Notes: a model not told the origin generated them from the sequence alone. A stretch of DNA of 64,000 nucleotides from Candidatus Thiodiazotropha endoloripes (GCF_001708965.1 NZ_LVJW01000006.1:1465954-1529953), one strand, 5' to 3'. Counted from the first letter of the stretch, positions 10,587 through 19,927 are shown. Numbers and translations are program-made.

Positions 10587-11759
10587 ATGGCGCTATCCGG
10601 ATTAGATAAACCCATGCCCGATTCATCCAAACCTGTTCCTCACGTCTGTCTGTTTATTCTGAAGTTTGGTGACGGTGGCGTTGAACGCATGATGGTCAAT
10701 ATTGCCAGAGGGTTGGCACTGATCGGGGTGAAGGTCGATTTCATCATCAAAAACAGCAATGCCCCCTATCTCCATCTGCTGCCCGAGAACGTTCGGGTGA
10801 TCAAGTTTCCGGTGGCCAAACAGAGCGACTCCCTGCCCAGGTTGCTCGACTATCTGCAGCAGAACGATCCCGACATCCTGCTGACGGCAAAGACCCGGGA
10901 TGACGAGATCGCCATGCAGGCGCGGCAACACCACAGTGGCAAGACACGCTTCTACCTGCGCCCGGGCACGGCTCTGGTCTCGCGCATGAAGGCCCGGGGC
11001 ATGGGCTGGCTGCGGCGTTGGCTGAAGACCCGTAATCTGGTCAAGTTGTTCAACCAGACCGATGGTGTGGTCGCGGTCTCCCAGGGGGTTGCGGATGAAG
11101 TGATGGCGTTGAGCGGTATCCCCCGGGAGCGGATCAATGTGATCAAAAACCCAACCATCACCCCCGAGCTCTATCAACAGTCACTGGCCGAGCTGCCGGA
11201 TCCCTGGCTGGCTGAGGGCCAACCGCCGGTGATACTCGGTATCGGCGGATTGCGCCGGCAAAAGGATTTTCCCACCCTGTTGCGTGCCTTTGCCCAGGTG
11301 CGACAGCAGCAGCCCTGTCGTCTGATGATTCTTGGTCAGGGAAATAAAGAGGCGCAGTTGAAACAGCTCGCCGGGGAGTTGGCGATTGAGGACGATTTTC
11401 GTCTCGCTGGCTTTGTCGACAACCCCTACGTCTATCTGAAACATGCCGGACTGTTTGTACTCTCCTCGCTGTGGGAGGGATCCCCCAACGTGCTCACCGA
11501 AGCACTGGCCCTGGGCACCCCCTCGGTCAGCACCGACTGCCCCTCCGGTCCCTTTGAGATTACCCGGGCAGGTGAAGTGGCGCCGTTAGTCGAAGTGGGG
11601 GATGTGGACGGTCTGGCCAAGGCGATGCTGCAAACCCTGAATCAGCCGCCGGATCCTGAAAAGCTTAAGGCGGCGGTAAGTGAGTACACCCTGGAGCGAA
11701 GCGCCAGAAGCTATCTTGCTGCATTCGGCCTGACAGCCCCAGTGGCGGTCGATGGTTGA
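10587..11759 (+). CDS. GT4-type glycosyltransferase (first of tandem paralogues)
   Basis: Predicted cytoplasmic glycosyltransferase with a GT-B fold that adds a sugar from a nucleotide donor to a surface glycan or LPS precursor. It has 390 residues. The N-terminal acceptor domain has FGDGGVERMMVNIARGL near residue 28, and the C-terminal donor domain has ILGIGGLRRQKDFPTLLRAF and LFVLSSLWEGSPNVLTEALA with the EX7E motif. The start could also be the ATG at 10614. It overlaps the next glycosyltransferase gene by 8 bases. It is clearly paralogous to the genes at 11752 and 17016, which share the phrases NPYxYxKxAxLFVLSSxWEG and STDCPSGP. Donor and acceptor sugars cannot be read from sequence. Confidence 0.9.
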   Translation: MALSGLDKPMPDSSKPVPHVCLFILKFGDGGVERMMVNIARGLALIGVKVDFIIKNSNAPYLHLLPENVRVIKFPVAKQSDSLPRLLDYLQQNDPDILLTAKTRDDEIAMQARQHHSGKTRFYLRPGTALVSRMKARGMGWLRRWLKTRNLVKLFNQTDGVVAVSQGVADEVMALSGIPRERINVIKNPTITPELYQQSLAELPDPWLAEGQPPVILGIGGLRRQKDFPTLLRAFAQVRQQQPCRLMILGQGNKEAQLKQLAGELAIEDDFRLAGFVDNPYVYLKHAGLFVLSSLWEGSPNVLTEALALGTPSVSTDCPSGPFEITRAGEVAPLVEVGDVDGLAKAMLQTLNQPPDPEKLKAAVSEYTLERSARSYLAAFGLTAPVAVDG

Positions 11760-12870
11760 GTCCCGCCGTATCGCCTGCTTTCTTGCCACCTCCGGCCACA
11801 GTGGCGTGGACCGGCTGGCGAAAAACCTGCTGCCCGGTATGGCCGATGCGGGCTATCAGGTCGACCTGCTGAAGATCCACAACCATGGACCGGAGCTGAA
11901 TCACCCTCTGCCGGAGAATCTGCGGGTGGTGGAGTTCAAAGCCAAGCATGTCTATCCCGCCCTGCCGGAGCTGATTCGGTATCTGAAACAGAACCGTCCC
12001 GAGGTACTGCTCTCAGACAAGGACCGGGTCAATCGTACCGCCCTGCTGGCCAATGCCCTGAGCGGCAATCGTGCCCGGGTTGCGGTACGCAGCGGAACCA
12101 CGGTGAGTAAGAATCTGGCCAGCCGCAGTCGCTTCGATCGCTTCGTGCAGCGTAATTCCATGCGCTACCTCTATCGTCATGCGGATACCATCCTGGTTCC
12201 ATCTCAGGGTGCGGCGGATGATTTTGCCGACTACATCGGTGTTGAGCGCTCACGAATTGAAGTGGTGCCCAGCCCGATTATCACGCCGAGATTTTATCAG
12301 CGGCTGAATCAGCCGCTTGATCATCCCTGGTTCAAACCCGGTGAACCGAGAGTGATCCTTGGGGTGGGAGAGCTCTGCCGCCGAAAAGACTTTACCACCC
12401 TGATACGGGCATTCGCACGGCTCAAGGATCGATATGACTGCCGCCTGATGATCGTTGGTGAAGGGCGTGCCCGTGAGCGGCTCGAAGCCGAAGTAAAAAA
12501 GCTGGGTCTGGAGCAGCGGGTCTCACTCCCTGGCTTTGTGGACAGCCCCTACCCCTACATGAAGGCCTCGGCGCTGTTTGTGCTCTCCTCTTTATGGGAA
12601 GGATTGGGGGCAGTGCTGGTTGAAGCCCTGGCTGCCGGGACACCGGTGGCTTCCACCAGTTGCCCGAGTGGCCCTGAGGAGCTGCTCGGGGATCTGCCTG
12701 GAGAGCCACTGGCGCCACCGGGCGATCCGGCCGCCCTGGCCGATGCAATGGCCAGGCAACTGGACAATCCATTGCCCAGGGAGCGGCTTCAGGCTGCGGC
12801 GGCACCCTACATGTTGGAGAAAAGTGTCGCCAGCTACTTGAAGGCCATAGGGTTGCCGCAGGCCGAGTAA
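11752..12870 (+). CDS. GT4-type glycosyltransferase (second tandem paralogue)
   Basis: A 372-residue GT-B glycosyltransferase closely resembling its upstream neighbour. The C-terminal donor domain holds VILGVGELCRRKDFTTLIRAF, then GFVDSPYPYMKASALFVLSSLWEG and VLVEALAAGTPVASTSCPSGPEE. The start lies 8 bases inside the previous gene, indicating translational coupling. The N-terminal GHSGVDRLAKNLLPGMADAG replaces the usual GGVER motif, so acceptor specificity may have changed. It probably acts on the same surface polysaccharide or LPS core as the neighbours. No terminator is evident in the 500 bases that follow. Confidence 0.9.
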   Translation: MVESRRIACFLATSGHSGVDRLAKNLLPGMADAGYQVDLLKIHNHGPELNHPLPENLRVVEFKAKHVYPALPELIRYLKQNRPEVLLSDKDRVNRTALLANALSGNRARVAVRSGTTVSKNLASRSRFDRFVQRNSMRYLYRHADTILVPSQGAADDFADYIGVERSRIEVVPSPIITPRFYQRLNQPLDHPWFKPGEPRVILGVGELCRRKDFTTLIRAFARLKDRYDCRLMIVGEGRARERLEAEVKKLGLEQRVSLPGFVDSPYPYMKASALFVLSSLWEGLGAVLVEALAAGTPVASTSCPSGPEELLGDLPGEPLAPPGDPAALADAMARQLDNPLPRERLQAAAAPYMLEKSVASYLKAIGLPQAE

Positions 12871-13374
12871 GCCAGCTGCTTGGGTTGGCTGATAGTCAAC
12901 ATCGACGGAATTAGTGCGACATGGTGGTCAAACAGATTATGTATCGAGTTGGCCTGACCAGGCTTGCCGCGTTCACTCCGGATCAGGCCTGAATCCAGCT
13001 GCCCAAGTTGATGGAACCTTCAATCACGTATCCTCAGTTTCCTTGTATCATCAATTCAGTATTTTTATTCTTGTTTTGGCGCTTGCCAGCGTGGTGTCCG
13101 CTTTTATTCAATCCTTTTATCTGGCATCTTTGTACAGTGTTTAATTTGTTCAGTGACGGGGTGTTTTGCATCGAATCCCGTTAAATGTGTAGAGACCGGT
13201 TTCAACGGTCCACGCTTTCAGGATCCAAGTCTGCACTGGGTTCGAGAACAAACAACCAAGACACCTAAGAGCTTCTCTGAATAGCCGTATCTCGGTCGCC
13301 AGGGAGCCTGGATCTGACCTGAAGGGAGCGCGATGCAGGTCATCGCAATCAATCTGGCATGGGGGGAAGTTGAG
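12871..13374. other. Non-coding gap between glycosyltransferase and subtilase pro-domain gene
   Basis: About 500 bases with no credible gene: open frames here lack a ribosome site and resemble no family. The segment 13020-13150 is AT-rich and probably carries the promoter for the downstream pro-domain/protease pair, but I could not pick out a convincing -35/-10 pair. Confidence 0.4.
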
Positions 13375-14022
13375 ATGAAACATCTTCGGGCACTACGAGA
13401 TTGTTGTCTGCCGATCATTTTTTTCATGACCATCGCCACGGCCTGTGCCGGACCCTCGGCCGGTACGCTGAATAACAAATCCTACAAGAGCATCGCCACA
13501 CTTCAGCAGCAATATGTCTGGTACGACGGCGACGAGGCAAGAACCGTCTGGCTCAATCCAAGCCTGATCGTGGAGTTTGAATCTTCCGATGCCACCGCAT
13601 CCGTGATGCGCCAGCGCTACAACGGGCGGGATGTGGCGGCGTTTCCGGCTCAAGGTAGTGTGCGCTTCTGGCGGCTCGAGTCGGGTAACTCATTAAACGT
13701 GACGCAACAGGCGAAATCCGAGCAGTATGCCGGCAGGCTTTCACCGGTATTTCACGACTCTTCCACTGAGGGAGGGCCGTTAAGGGCGCTACCCGGCGGG
13801 CTGATTGTGACCCTCGATCCAAGCTGGGAGAAGCCTCAGATTGATAATTGGTTGATTCGCAAAGGCCTTGAAGTGGAGCGCCGCTTACCTATTGGTGCTC
13901 ACACCTATCTGTTGCGTACCGCACCAGGGATTGAAGCCCTGGAACTCGCCAATCAATTGCGGGAGTCCGGTGAAGTTGTCAATGCAACCCCCAATTGGTG
14001 GAAACCCAGTTCAAGGCGTTAG
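13375..14022 (+). CDS. Separate subtilase pro-domain-like exported protein
   Basis: From the ATG at 13375 this is a 215-residue exported protein with a signal peptide (about 5-25, ending ATAC, a weak lipobox). The C-terminal half (about 135-210) looks like the N-terminal pro-domain of subtilases: GGLIVTLDPSWEKPQIDNWL, then GAHTYLLRTAPGIEALELANQL, closing with VVNATPNWW, which mimics the usual pro-domain end that sits in the active site. The middle part is unknown. It ends 3 bases before the S8 protease gene starts, so the two are almost certainly co-translated. I infer that it is an inhibitor/foldase acting in trans on that protease. An alternative start at 13333 lacks support. Confidence 0.72.
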   Translation: MKHLRALRDCCLPIIFFMTIATACAGPSAGTLNNKSYKSIATLQQQYVWYDGDEARTVWLNPSLIVEFESSDATASVMRQRYNGRDVAAFPAQGSVRFWRLESGNSLNVTQQAKSEQYAGRLSPVFHDSSTEGGPLRALPGGLIVTLDPSWEKPQIDNWLIRKGLEVERRLPIGAHTYLLRTAPGIEALELANQLRESGEVVNATPNWWKPSSRR

Positions 14023-14025
14023 AGC

Positions 14026-16191
14026 ATGACGATCGCAATTCAATCGAAACAGAATCCAAACGGATTCAGGTGGGGGCCGCTGGCCGGGTTCCTATTGGTG
14101 TTAACCACCGGCCTGCTCGGTTCTTGCGGCGGTGTTGAAGATGATGAGGATGTGGAAGATGAGATCATCGATCAACTGACGACCTTTCTGCTGACCATCA
14201 ATATTACCGGAGACGGTGAAGGTGGCATCATCTCTACCCCAAGCGGTATCAATTGCAGTGAAATCGACAGTGTTTGCTCGGCGCGATTCGACAGTGGCAG
14301 CCGTGTGACGTTAAACGTCTATCCAGCCCCTGACAACGCCGTTGAGGAGTGGAGCGGTGGTGGTTGTTCCGGAGCCGGAACCAGTTGCGTGGTGACGATC
14401 AACGCCGATACCGAGATCTATCTGACCCTGACTCAGGGTGACCCGCTCTATGATCAGCAGTGGCACATCAAGAATACCGGGCAGAGTGGTGCTACCGCCG
14501 GAGAGGATATCAATGCAGAGCCCGTATGGGATGTGGACGGGATCAAGGGCCGCGGTGTACGCATCGTGGTGGTTGATGATGGTGTGGAGATCGGCCATGA
14601 AGATCTTGCCGCCAATGTGGCGGTGGATCAGAGCTGGGACTATCAAAACAGCGATACCGATCCATCGCCACCGCAACCCAGTGCGTCCGACCCATTCGCC
14701 CACGGTACCGCCGTGGCGGGACTGATTGCGGCTCGGGATTTGAATGGGGTGGGTGTGCGTGGTGTCGCGCCTCGCGCCAGTCTGATTGGCTATAACGCGA
14801 TCCTCACCAATACCGATGCGGATAAAGCCGACGCCATGTCACGTGATGCGGTGGACAACGCGGTATCCAGTAACAGTTGGGGTTCGTTCGACAGCACCGG
14901 CATGCTTGAGTCGCCACCGTCGTTATGGGAATCCGCGATCCAGACCGGTCTCGCCAGCGGCCGTTTCGGTCGAGGCATTGTGTATGTGTTTGCCGGAGGC
15001 AATGGGGCAGAGAGAGGGGATAATTCCAATCATGACGGGTATGTGAACAACCGGGGAGTGATTGCGGTGGGGGCCGTCGGCAATGATGGTAGACAGGTCG
15101 ACTTCTCCGAGAGTGGCGCCAATCTGTGGGTCAGCGCACCGGGCTCAGATTGTGTTCTCTCAACCGATAGAACCGGCGAATTGCCCTACAACGACTCCAG
15201 CGATGGAACCGCCGACGTGTCGAACCGCAGTTACACCTGCTTCAGTGGGACATCGGCTGCAGCACCGGTCGTCTCCGGTGTGGTTGGCCTGATACTCGAA
15301 GCGAATCCCAATCTGGGTTGGCGGGATGTGCGCATGATTCTGGCCCAGAGTGCACGTAAAAACCACGCCTCTGATTCCGGCTGGCTGACCACAGGAACCA
15401 ATCCCCGTTACCATTTCAATCACAAGTATGGTTTTGGTGTTCCTGATGCTCAGGCGGCTGTCGCACTGGCGCGCAGCTGGACCAATCTCGGCCAGGAGCG
15501 AACCCATGAGACGGATCTGGAGAGTCCGAATGAACCGATCGCGGATATGGGTACAACAACCAGTACCATTACCGTATCCAACAGCGGCATCGACCATATT
15601 GAGTATGTTGAAATCACCTTCAGCGCCAGCCATACGGAGCCCGGTGATCTCGAAGTTCTGCTGACCGGTCCCGATGGCTCACAGAGTGTGCTTAGCGAGC
15701 CCCGTGGCTGTTCCAGCGGATTCCCTCTGTTCACTCGGGTGACCTGCAGCAGTTTCAGTGGCTGGGTGTTCGGCAGTGCCCGACACCTTGGGGGTGAAGC
15801 CGATGGTGAATGGACCTTGACGGTACGGGATCGGGTGACCGGCGATAGCGGTACCTTACAGTCCTGGCGTCTGAAGTTTTATGGCACCGGTGAACCGGAA
15901 GCCTGCAGCAGTACCCAGAATGCGGGAGGTGACACACCGGACACCCGTCAGATCGAGTTGGGTCAGAATTCAGGGAGTTTCGATTTCTACTACGAAACCT
16001 ACAACATTCGTGATCGCATGCGCTTGCACTATGAAGGCGAGCTGTTGTTCGATAGCGGTTGTGTGGGTGAGGATAGGACAGTACCCATCAGCTACTCGGG
16101 CAACTCGTCGGTGATCGCGGTAGAGGTGGTTCCCAACTGTGAGGGTACCAGTGGCACCGCATGGGAATACACGGTGAACTGTCCACAGTAA
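14026..16191 (+). CDS. Kexin-like S8 subtilase lipoprotein with P/Homo B domain
   Basis: Predicted outer-envelope subtilisin-like protease. The 721 residues have a signal peptide with lipobox LGSC (Cys34), an acidic linker, a Cys-containing beta domain resembling the divergent InlB/bacterial repeat (about 55-137), then the S8 catalytic domain with Asp184 (VVVDDGV), His226 (FAHGTAVAG) and Ser410 (SGTSAAAP). A P/Homo B domain (about 505-625, with GDLEVLLTGPDGS and GEWTLTVRD) is followed by a C-terminal domain of about 95 residues with several Cys. The proprotein-convertase layout is complete except that no pro-domain is present in this chain; the preceding gene appears to supply it. Its natural substrate is unknown. 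Confidence 0.92.
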   Translation: MTIAIQSKQNPNGFRWGPLAGFLLVLTTGLLGSCGGVEDDEDVEDEIIDQLTTFLLTINITGDGEGGIISTPSGINCSEIDSVCSARFDSGSRVTLNVYPAPDNAVEEWSGGGCSGAGTSCVVTINADTEIYLTLTQGDPLYDQQWHIKNTGQSGATAGEDINAEPVWDVDGIKGRGVRIVVVDDGVEIGHEDLAANVAVDQSWDYQNSDTDPSPPQPSASDPFAHGTAVAGLIAARDLNGVGVRGVAPRASLIGYNAILTNTDADKADAMSRDAVDNAVSSNSWGSFDSTGMLESPPSLWESAIQTGLASGRFGRGIVYVFAGGNGAERGDNSNHDGYVNNRGVIAVGAVGNDGRQVDFSESGANLWVSAPGSDCVLSTDRTGELPYNDSSDGTADVSNRSYTCFSGTSAAAPVVSGVVGLILEANPNLGWRDVRMILAQSARKNHASDSGWLTTGTNPRYHFNHKYGFGVPDAQAAVALARSWTNLGQERTHETDLESPNEPIADMGTTTSTITVSNSGIDHIEYVEITFSASHTEPGDLEVLLTGPDGSQSVLSEPRGCSSGFPLFTRVTCSSFSGWVFGSARHLGGEADGEWTLTVRDRVTGDSGTLQSWRLKFYGTGEPEACSSTQNAGGDTPDTRQIELGQNSGSFDFYYETYNIRDRMRLHYEGELLFDSGCVGEDRTVPISYSGNSSVIAVEVVPNCEGTSGTAWEYTVNCPQ

Positions 16192-16210
16192 CGCATCTGT
16201 GATGAACGGC

Positions 16211-16252
16211 TCCCGGGCTGAGGATTCTCGACGGAAGCCTCTCGGCCCGGGA
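16211..16252. terminator. Inverted repeat between convergent genes
   Basis: A 12-bp stem with one mismatch (TCCCGGGCTGAG at 16211-16222, complement at 16241-16252) and an 18-base loop, placed between the convergent S8 protease and sulfotransferase genes. There is no U-tract, so it is a plausible but weak bidirectional terminator. Confidence 0.4.
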
Positions 16253-16344
16253 TTGTCCGAAGGTTATGATGGCGGCGGCTTCAACCTGGCATTGATCATC
16301 AGCCGGTGCTTTTGGATTCAACCTACAATACAGCCCAACCGAAG

Positions 16345-17019
16345 TCACCTGGCCTGATCGAAATGATAACCAAAGGCTTCGATGTCCCGTTTGAAATGGT
16401 TACCGACCAGTTCCGCCAGGTCGTCCGTATAGTACTCCCGATAATCCTTTGAGCGATCTTTTGCCCGGCGTTTGTGGGGCAGACTGATGCCATCGATCTT
16501 GAGTTGGGTTGTGATCGATTTGAAATCTTCCGCCAGGTTTTCGTAGTGGCCGATGAAATCCACCAGGATCTTCCCCTGCAGGTCGACCAGGTAGTCGAGC
16601 TGGGATTGGATGGAGGTGTCCACATGGTATTGATAGGGCCGCTCCGGATCGAGTTTCCAACGGATGAAATGGTCGAAGTCCTCGATATGGGAGATCAGAT
16701 GGGGGCGTTCCCGGCGGATGTGATGGTAGGAGCTGACCTGGAGATCCCAGGGGTTGCGCACAATAGCGAACTTGAACAGGTTGTTGAAGAACTGTTCCGG
16801 CAACAACTCCTTGGCGGCGACGATCCTTGAGTGACGGGGGAACTTGGTGCCGATGCGGTGTCCGCTCAGATGGCTGAAGCGGGAGCAGAGAAACATCGGG
16901 TAGTACCAGGGGTCACGCCAGCGCAAGGGCTGCAGTGCCGATCTGACACTGGTGCCGCCGGTCTTGGCGATGTGTACGAACAGAAAATTGTATTTGATGG
17001 AAAGCAGCATGGTGTTCAA
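16345..17019 (-). CDS. Sulfotransferase family protein
   Basis: Predicted PAPS-dependent sulfotransferase of the family-2 (carbohydrate/chondroitin-like) type, 224 residues. The 5'-phosphosulfate-binding loop is FLFVHIAKTGGTSVRSAL (about 12-29), and the 3'-phosphate-binding stretch is FAIVRNPWDLQVSSYHHI (about 81-98). The start is either TTG at 17019, whose codon overlaps the upstream stop as TTGA, or ATG at 17010. It is the last gene of a minus-strand run with a glycosyltransferase, a GFA-like protein and an O-antigen-ligase-like protein, so sulfation of a surface glycan is the likely job. That substrate is inference. Confidence 0.85.
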   Translation of the reverse strand: MNTMLLSIKYNFLFVHIAKTGGTSVRSALQPLRWRDPWYYPMFLCSRFSHLSGHRIGTKFPRHSRIVAAKELLPEQFFNNLFKFAIVRNPWDLQVSSYHHIRRERPHLISHIEDFDHFIRWKLDPERPYQYHVDTSIQSQLDYLVDLQGKILVDFIGHYENLAEDFKSITTQLKIDGISLPHKRRAKDRSKDYREYYTDDLAELVGNHFKRDIEAFGYHFDQAR

Positions 17020-18131
17020 CCGATGAGTTTTAAATAGTGGGTGGCGCTGATCTCAGCGCGGTATTCCGCGACAGCCTCACGCAGCTGCTCGCTCTGTGGT
17101 GGAGAGTCGAGCACTTGCCCCATCGCCTCAGCCAGGGCCAGGTGGTCGCCAACCGGGACAAGCGGTGCGATTCGGCCCTGATCCAGAATCTCGTTAGGGC
17201 CACTGGGGCAGTCGGTGGAGACCACCGGCACCCCCAGTGCCATCGCCTCGGTGAGTACGTTCGGTGAACCCTCCCAGCGGGATGAGAGTACAAACAGCTG
17301 CGCCCGTTTCATATAGGCGTAGGGATTCGAGGTGAAACCGGGGAAGGCCAGGTCAGCTGTCACACCCAGGCTCTCAGCCAGTTCCAGTAAAGGCGCCTTC
17401 TGTCGTCCGTCACCAAGGATGATCAAGCGGCAGGGGCGCCGCTCTCTCAGCTGGGCAAAGGCCTGGATCAGGGTATGAAAATCTTTCTGCAGAGTCAGGC
17501 GTCCGGCGCCCAGTATTACCGGTATCCCGGAATCCTCGAGCCAGGGGTGAGGTACGGGTGCCTGCGCGGCTGTCTGCAGTTGCGGGGTGATCACCGGGTT
17601 GCGTACCACACTGACCTTTTGCGGATCGACTCCGGAAACCGCCAAGGTATCCTGACGAACCCCTTCGGATACGGCGATGATTCGGTCGATGTGCGGGTAG
17701 AGTAGGCGGATCGGCAGGCGTCGCAGGCGCATCCGCCAGGGGGATTTATGCGCCAGTGCGGCAGTCAGGTTGGTACCCAGTCGCATCAGCAGTCGGGTTT
17801 TGTCAGAGCCGGCCAGTGCCCTGGCGATGACTGCCATGCGACCGGCACGGTCTTTTGCCGCCAGCAGTGCTGCTGGTTTGGCCTGTTTCAGGTAGCGGCG
17901 CAGCGGCCATAGGCTGGTGGCAGTATGCTTGCTGCCAAGATCGATGCGATTCACTTGAGGGTGGAGCGCATCCAGGTGTTTGCTGCTGGTCTTGATCAAC
18001 AACAGGTCGACCCGGGTGCCCTGTTCAGCGATGGCGTTGACCAGATTCAACACCATTCGTTCCACGCCTCCCTCTCCGGAGAGTGATACAAGCACAGCGA
18101 GATCCGGGGGCAATACCTTGCTGTCACTCAT
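17016..18131 (-). CDS. GT4-type glycosyltransferase (third paralogue)
   Basis: A 371-residue GT-B glycosyltransferase paralogous to the genes at 10587 and 11752. It has SGEGGVERMVLNLVNAIAEQG near residue 14, VILGAGRLTLQKDFHTLIQAF, LFVLSSRWEGSPNVLTEAMA with EX7E, and STDCPSGPNEI. It overlaps the genes on both sides by 4 bases, so it is part of a tightly coupled minus-strand operon running from about 19927 to 16345. Placed with a sulfotransferase and an O-antigen-ligase-like protein, it probably builds a surface oligosaccharide. Confidence 0.9.
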   Translation of the reverse strand: MSDSKVLPPDLAVLVSLSGEGGVERMVLNLVNAIAEQGTRVDLLLIKTSSKHLDALHPQVNRIDLGSKHTATSLWPLRRYLKQAKPAALLAAKDRAGRMAVIARALAGSDKTRLLMRLGTNLTAALAHKSPWRMRLRRLPIRLLYPHIDRIIAVSEGVRQDTLAVSGVDPQKVSVVRNPVITPQLQTAAQAPVPHPWLEDSGIPVILGAGRLTLQKDFHTLIQAFAQLRERRPCRLIILGDGRQKAPLLELAESLGVTADLAFPGFTSNPYAYMKRAQLFVLSSRWEGSPNVLTEAMALGVPVVSTDCPSGPNEILDQGRIAPLVPVGDHLALAEAMGQVLDSPPQSEQLREAVAEYRAEISATHYLKLIG

Positions 18132-18553
18132 TTCTTGCCGGGCAGGGTATCGTAATGGGGCAGTGTATGGGGTTCTTCGTACCAGTCAGCAGCTGAGGTG
18201 GTGAAGACATTCTGCGAGGGATGGATACCCGGATCCTCATCCAGGGTACCGGCAGGCACGATTACCGCCTTGCCGCTCTGGGAACGCCAGGGCAGAGAGG
18301 AGCCGCACTGTTTGCAGAAACCGGTGGCAAAGTGTTTCGCCTCGCTCAGTTCGAAGCGTCCCACCAGCGCCTCGCCGCTCAGCCATTCAAACTGCTTCGG
18401 TGAGACAAACAGGTTGGCTGCAAAGGCACTGCCGGTGAATTTGCGGCAACGGGAGCAGTGGCAATATTGAAATATTCCCAGGTTTCCCTTGATCTGATAA
18501 CTTACCGCGCCGCACAGACAGCGGCCGGTGGCAATGGTTTGGTCTTCACTCAT
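18128..18553 (-). CDS. GFA-family (CENP-V/GFA) zinc protein
   Basis: A 141-residue zinc-binding protein of the GFA family, named for a glutathione-dependent formaldehyde-activating enzyme although most members have no proven activity. Zinc ligands are visible in GRCLCGAVSYQI (about 11-22), YCHCSRCRKFTGSAFAANL (about 33-51) and FCKQCGSSLPW (about 79-89). The gene overlaps the glycosyltransferase gene downstream by 4 bases and lies 3 bases from the O-antigen-ligase-like gene upstream. A link to polysaccharide synthesis is not obvious, and its place in the operon may be incidental. Confidence 0.88.
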   Translation of the reverse strand: MSEDQTIATGRCLCGAVSYQIKGNLGIFQYCHCSRCRKFTGSAFAANLFVSPKQFEWLSGEALVGRFELSEAKHFATGFCKQCGSSLPWRSQSGKAVIVPAGTLDEDPGIHPSQNVFTTSAADWYEEPHTLPHYDTLPGKK

Positions 18554-18556
18554 CGA

Positions 18557-19927
18557 TCACGCCTCTTGGGGGTTTCGGTTCTGCCGTTCAAGGTGTGGCC
18601 TGAAGGTCATCAGGGTAAAGGCATAGGCACAGCCAGCGATTATCAGCCAGTAGAAGCGCCAGTTCCAGTGTAGATGGCGAAAGTCGGTCAGGCTATAGAT
18701 GGCGATCAACATGAAGTTACTGAACAGGAAGGCGAGGAAGTAGATCGAAATCCGCTGGCGACGAAACGCCTCCATGATTTTCGAGACCATCAGGCCACAG
18801 ATCAGGGCGATGATCATGATACCCACCAGTCCAAGCTGAAATACCACCTCCAGATAGGCGTTGTGCAGATGGTCGAAGCCGATATCCCGGTGGTCCTTCA
18901 GATTGGGGTTGTTCTCCGCTTCCACCAGGGCATGGGTGGTGCCAGGCCCCCAGCCGGTAAATGGGCGTTCCAGCCATTTGTTGAGTCCGAACTCCCACAG
19001 ATGCAAGCGATAGGTGGATGAGGTGAGAGGGGCCTCGTCCAGACCCTGGCTGACCACGGTGCCCAGCTCGGTCTGCTCGGTTGAGATCCTGGCCTGAATG
19101 GTGTCCCAGTTGAGTGCCAGGATCAGTGCCAGGACCAGACCTAACGCAGCCAAGGGCATCAGCAGGGAGACCTTCGGCTGCTTCTTGCTCTGGCGGGTGA
19201 ACTTGAGTGTCAGAAAGATGGTGGGCAGGGCGAAAAAGAGTGCCAGCCAGACCCCGCGGGACTGGCTGATGATCAGCCCCTGGGTGTAGAAGAGTATGCC
19301 CAGAATGATCAGCACAACCAGTACGATCTGCTGGACTGGCTTCTGTTTCAGTTGGGGGTTGAGTCGGTAGATCGCCAATACGATCAATCCAAGGATCACC
19401 GCCGCACAATCAAAGCCGAAGATGATCGGTTTGCCGAAGTGCATGCCGGAGCGCTCTCCCTGGAGCAGTTGGGCAAGCGTGTCCCCGTCCAATGCGCTGA
19501 GAATGCCCAGGGTGAACCCGGTCAGTATCAAACCCAGGGCGGTCGGGATTCGCCTGGGAGACTGACTCAGCCACCAGGCGGGAATAAAGAACAGAAACAG
19601 CAGTGCCCAGTCCCGCGCCTGGTTGGCCTGGGTCTTGTGGTCGAGTGGAATCTCGGCCATCGCCTCGGTGCCCCGGTAGACAATGTAGGCGATGATCATC
19701 AGACAGGACCAGAACAGAAACTGCCGTGGCAGGCGTCGCCAGGCGTCACTCGAGAGGAGCAGGCCGATCAGCATCATCCCCAGTCCGAGGTTGGCCCCGG
19801 CGATACTCAGCAGGCTGAAAAACGAGAAGATATAGAGCCCGAGCACACCAATCCAATCGCTGGCCTGCTGCAGTTTCGAGTCGGCTAAACGGCTCGGTTT
19901 GAAATAGGGGCTAAGGGCTTGCAACAT
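18557..19927 (-). CDS. O-antigen ligase / Wzy-like polytopic membrane protein
   Basis: A 456-residue inner-membrane protein with about 11-12 hydrophobic helices and one large periplasmic loop (about 255-370). The loop carries the Wzy_C signature WLERPFTGWGPGTTHAL and then DHLHNAYLEVVFQLG, the usual HN..L motif of WaaL-type ligases. Such enzymes transfer undecaprenyl-linked glycan to lipid A core (WaaL) or polymerise it (Wzy). Sequence alone does not separate the two. The length and the position of the large loop favour a ligase. It is the first gene of the minus-strand glycan operon. Confidence 0.85.
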   Translation of the reverse strand: MLQALSPYFKPSRLADSKLQQASDWIGVLGLYIFSFFSLLSIAGANLGLGMMLIGLLLSSDAWRRLPRQFLFWSCLMIIAYIVYRGTEAMAEIPLDHKTQANQARDWALLFLFFIPAWWLSQSPRRIPTALGLILTGFTLGILSALDGDTLAQLLQGERSGMHFGKPIIFGFDCAAVILGLIVLAIYRLNPQLKQKPVQQIVLVVLIILGILFYTQGLIISQSRGVWLALFFALPTIFLTLKFTRQSKKQPKVSLLMPLAALGLVLALILALNWDTIQARISTEQTELGTVVSQGLDEAPLTSSTYRLHLWEFGLNKWLERPFTGWGPGTTHALVEAENNPNLKDHRDIGFDHLHNAYLEVVFQLGLVGIMIIALICGLMVSKIMEAFRRQRISIYFLAFLFSNFMLIAIYSLTDFRHLHWNWRFYWLIIAGCAYAFTLMTFRPHLERQNRNPQEA

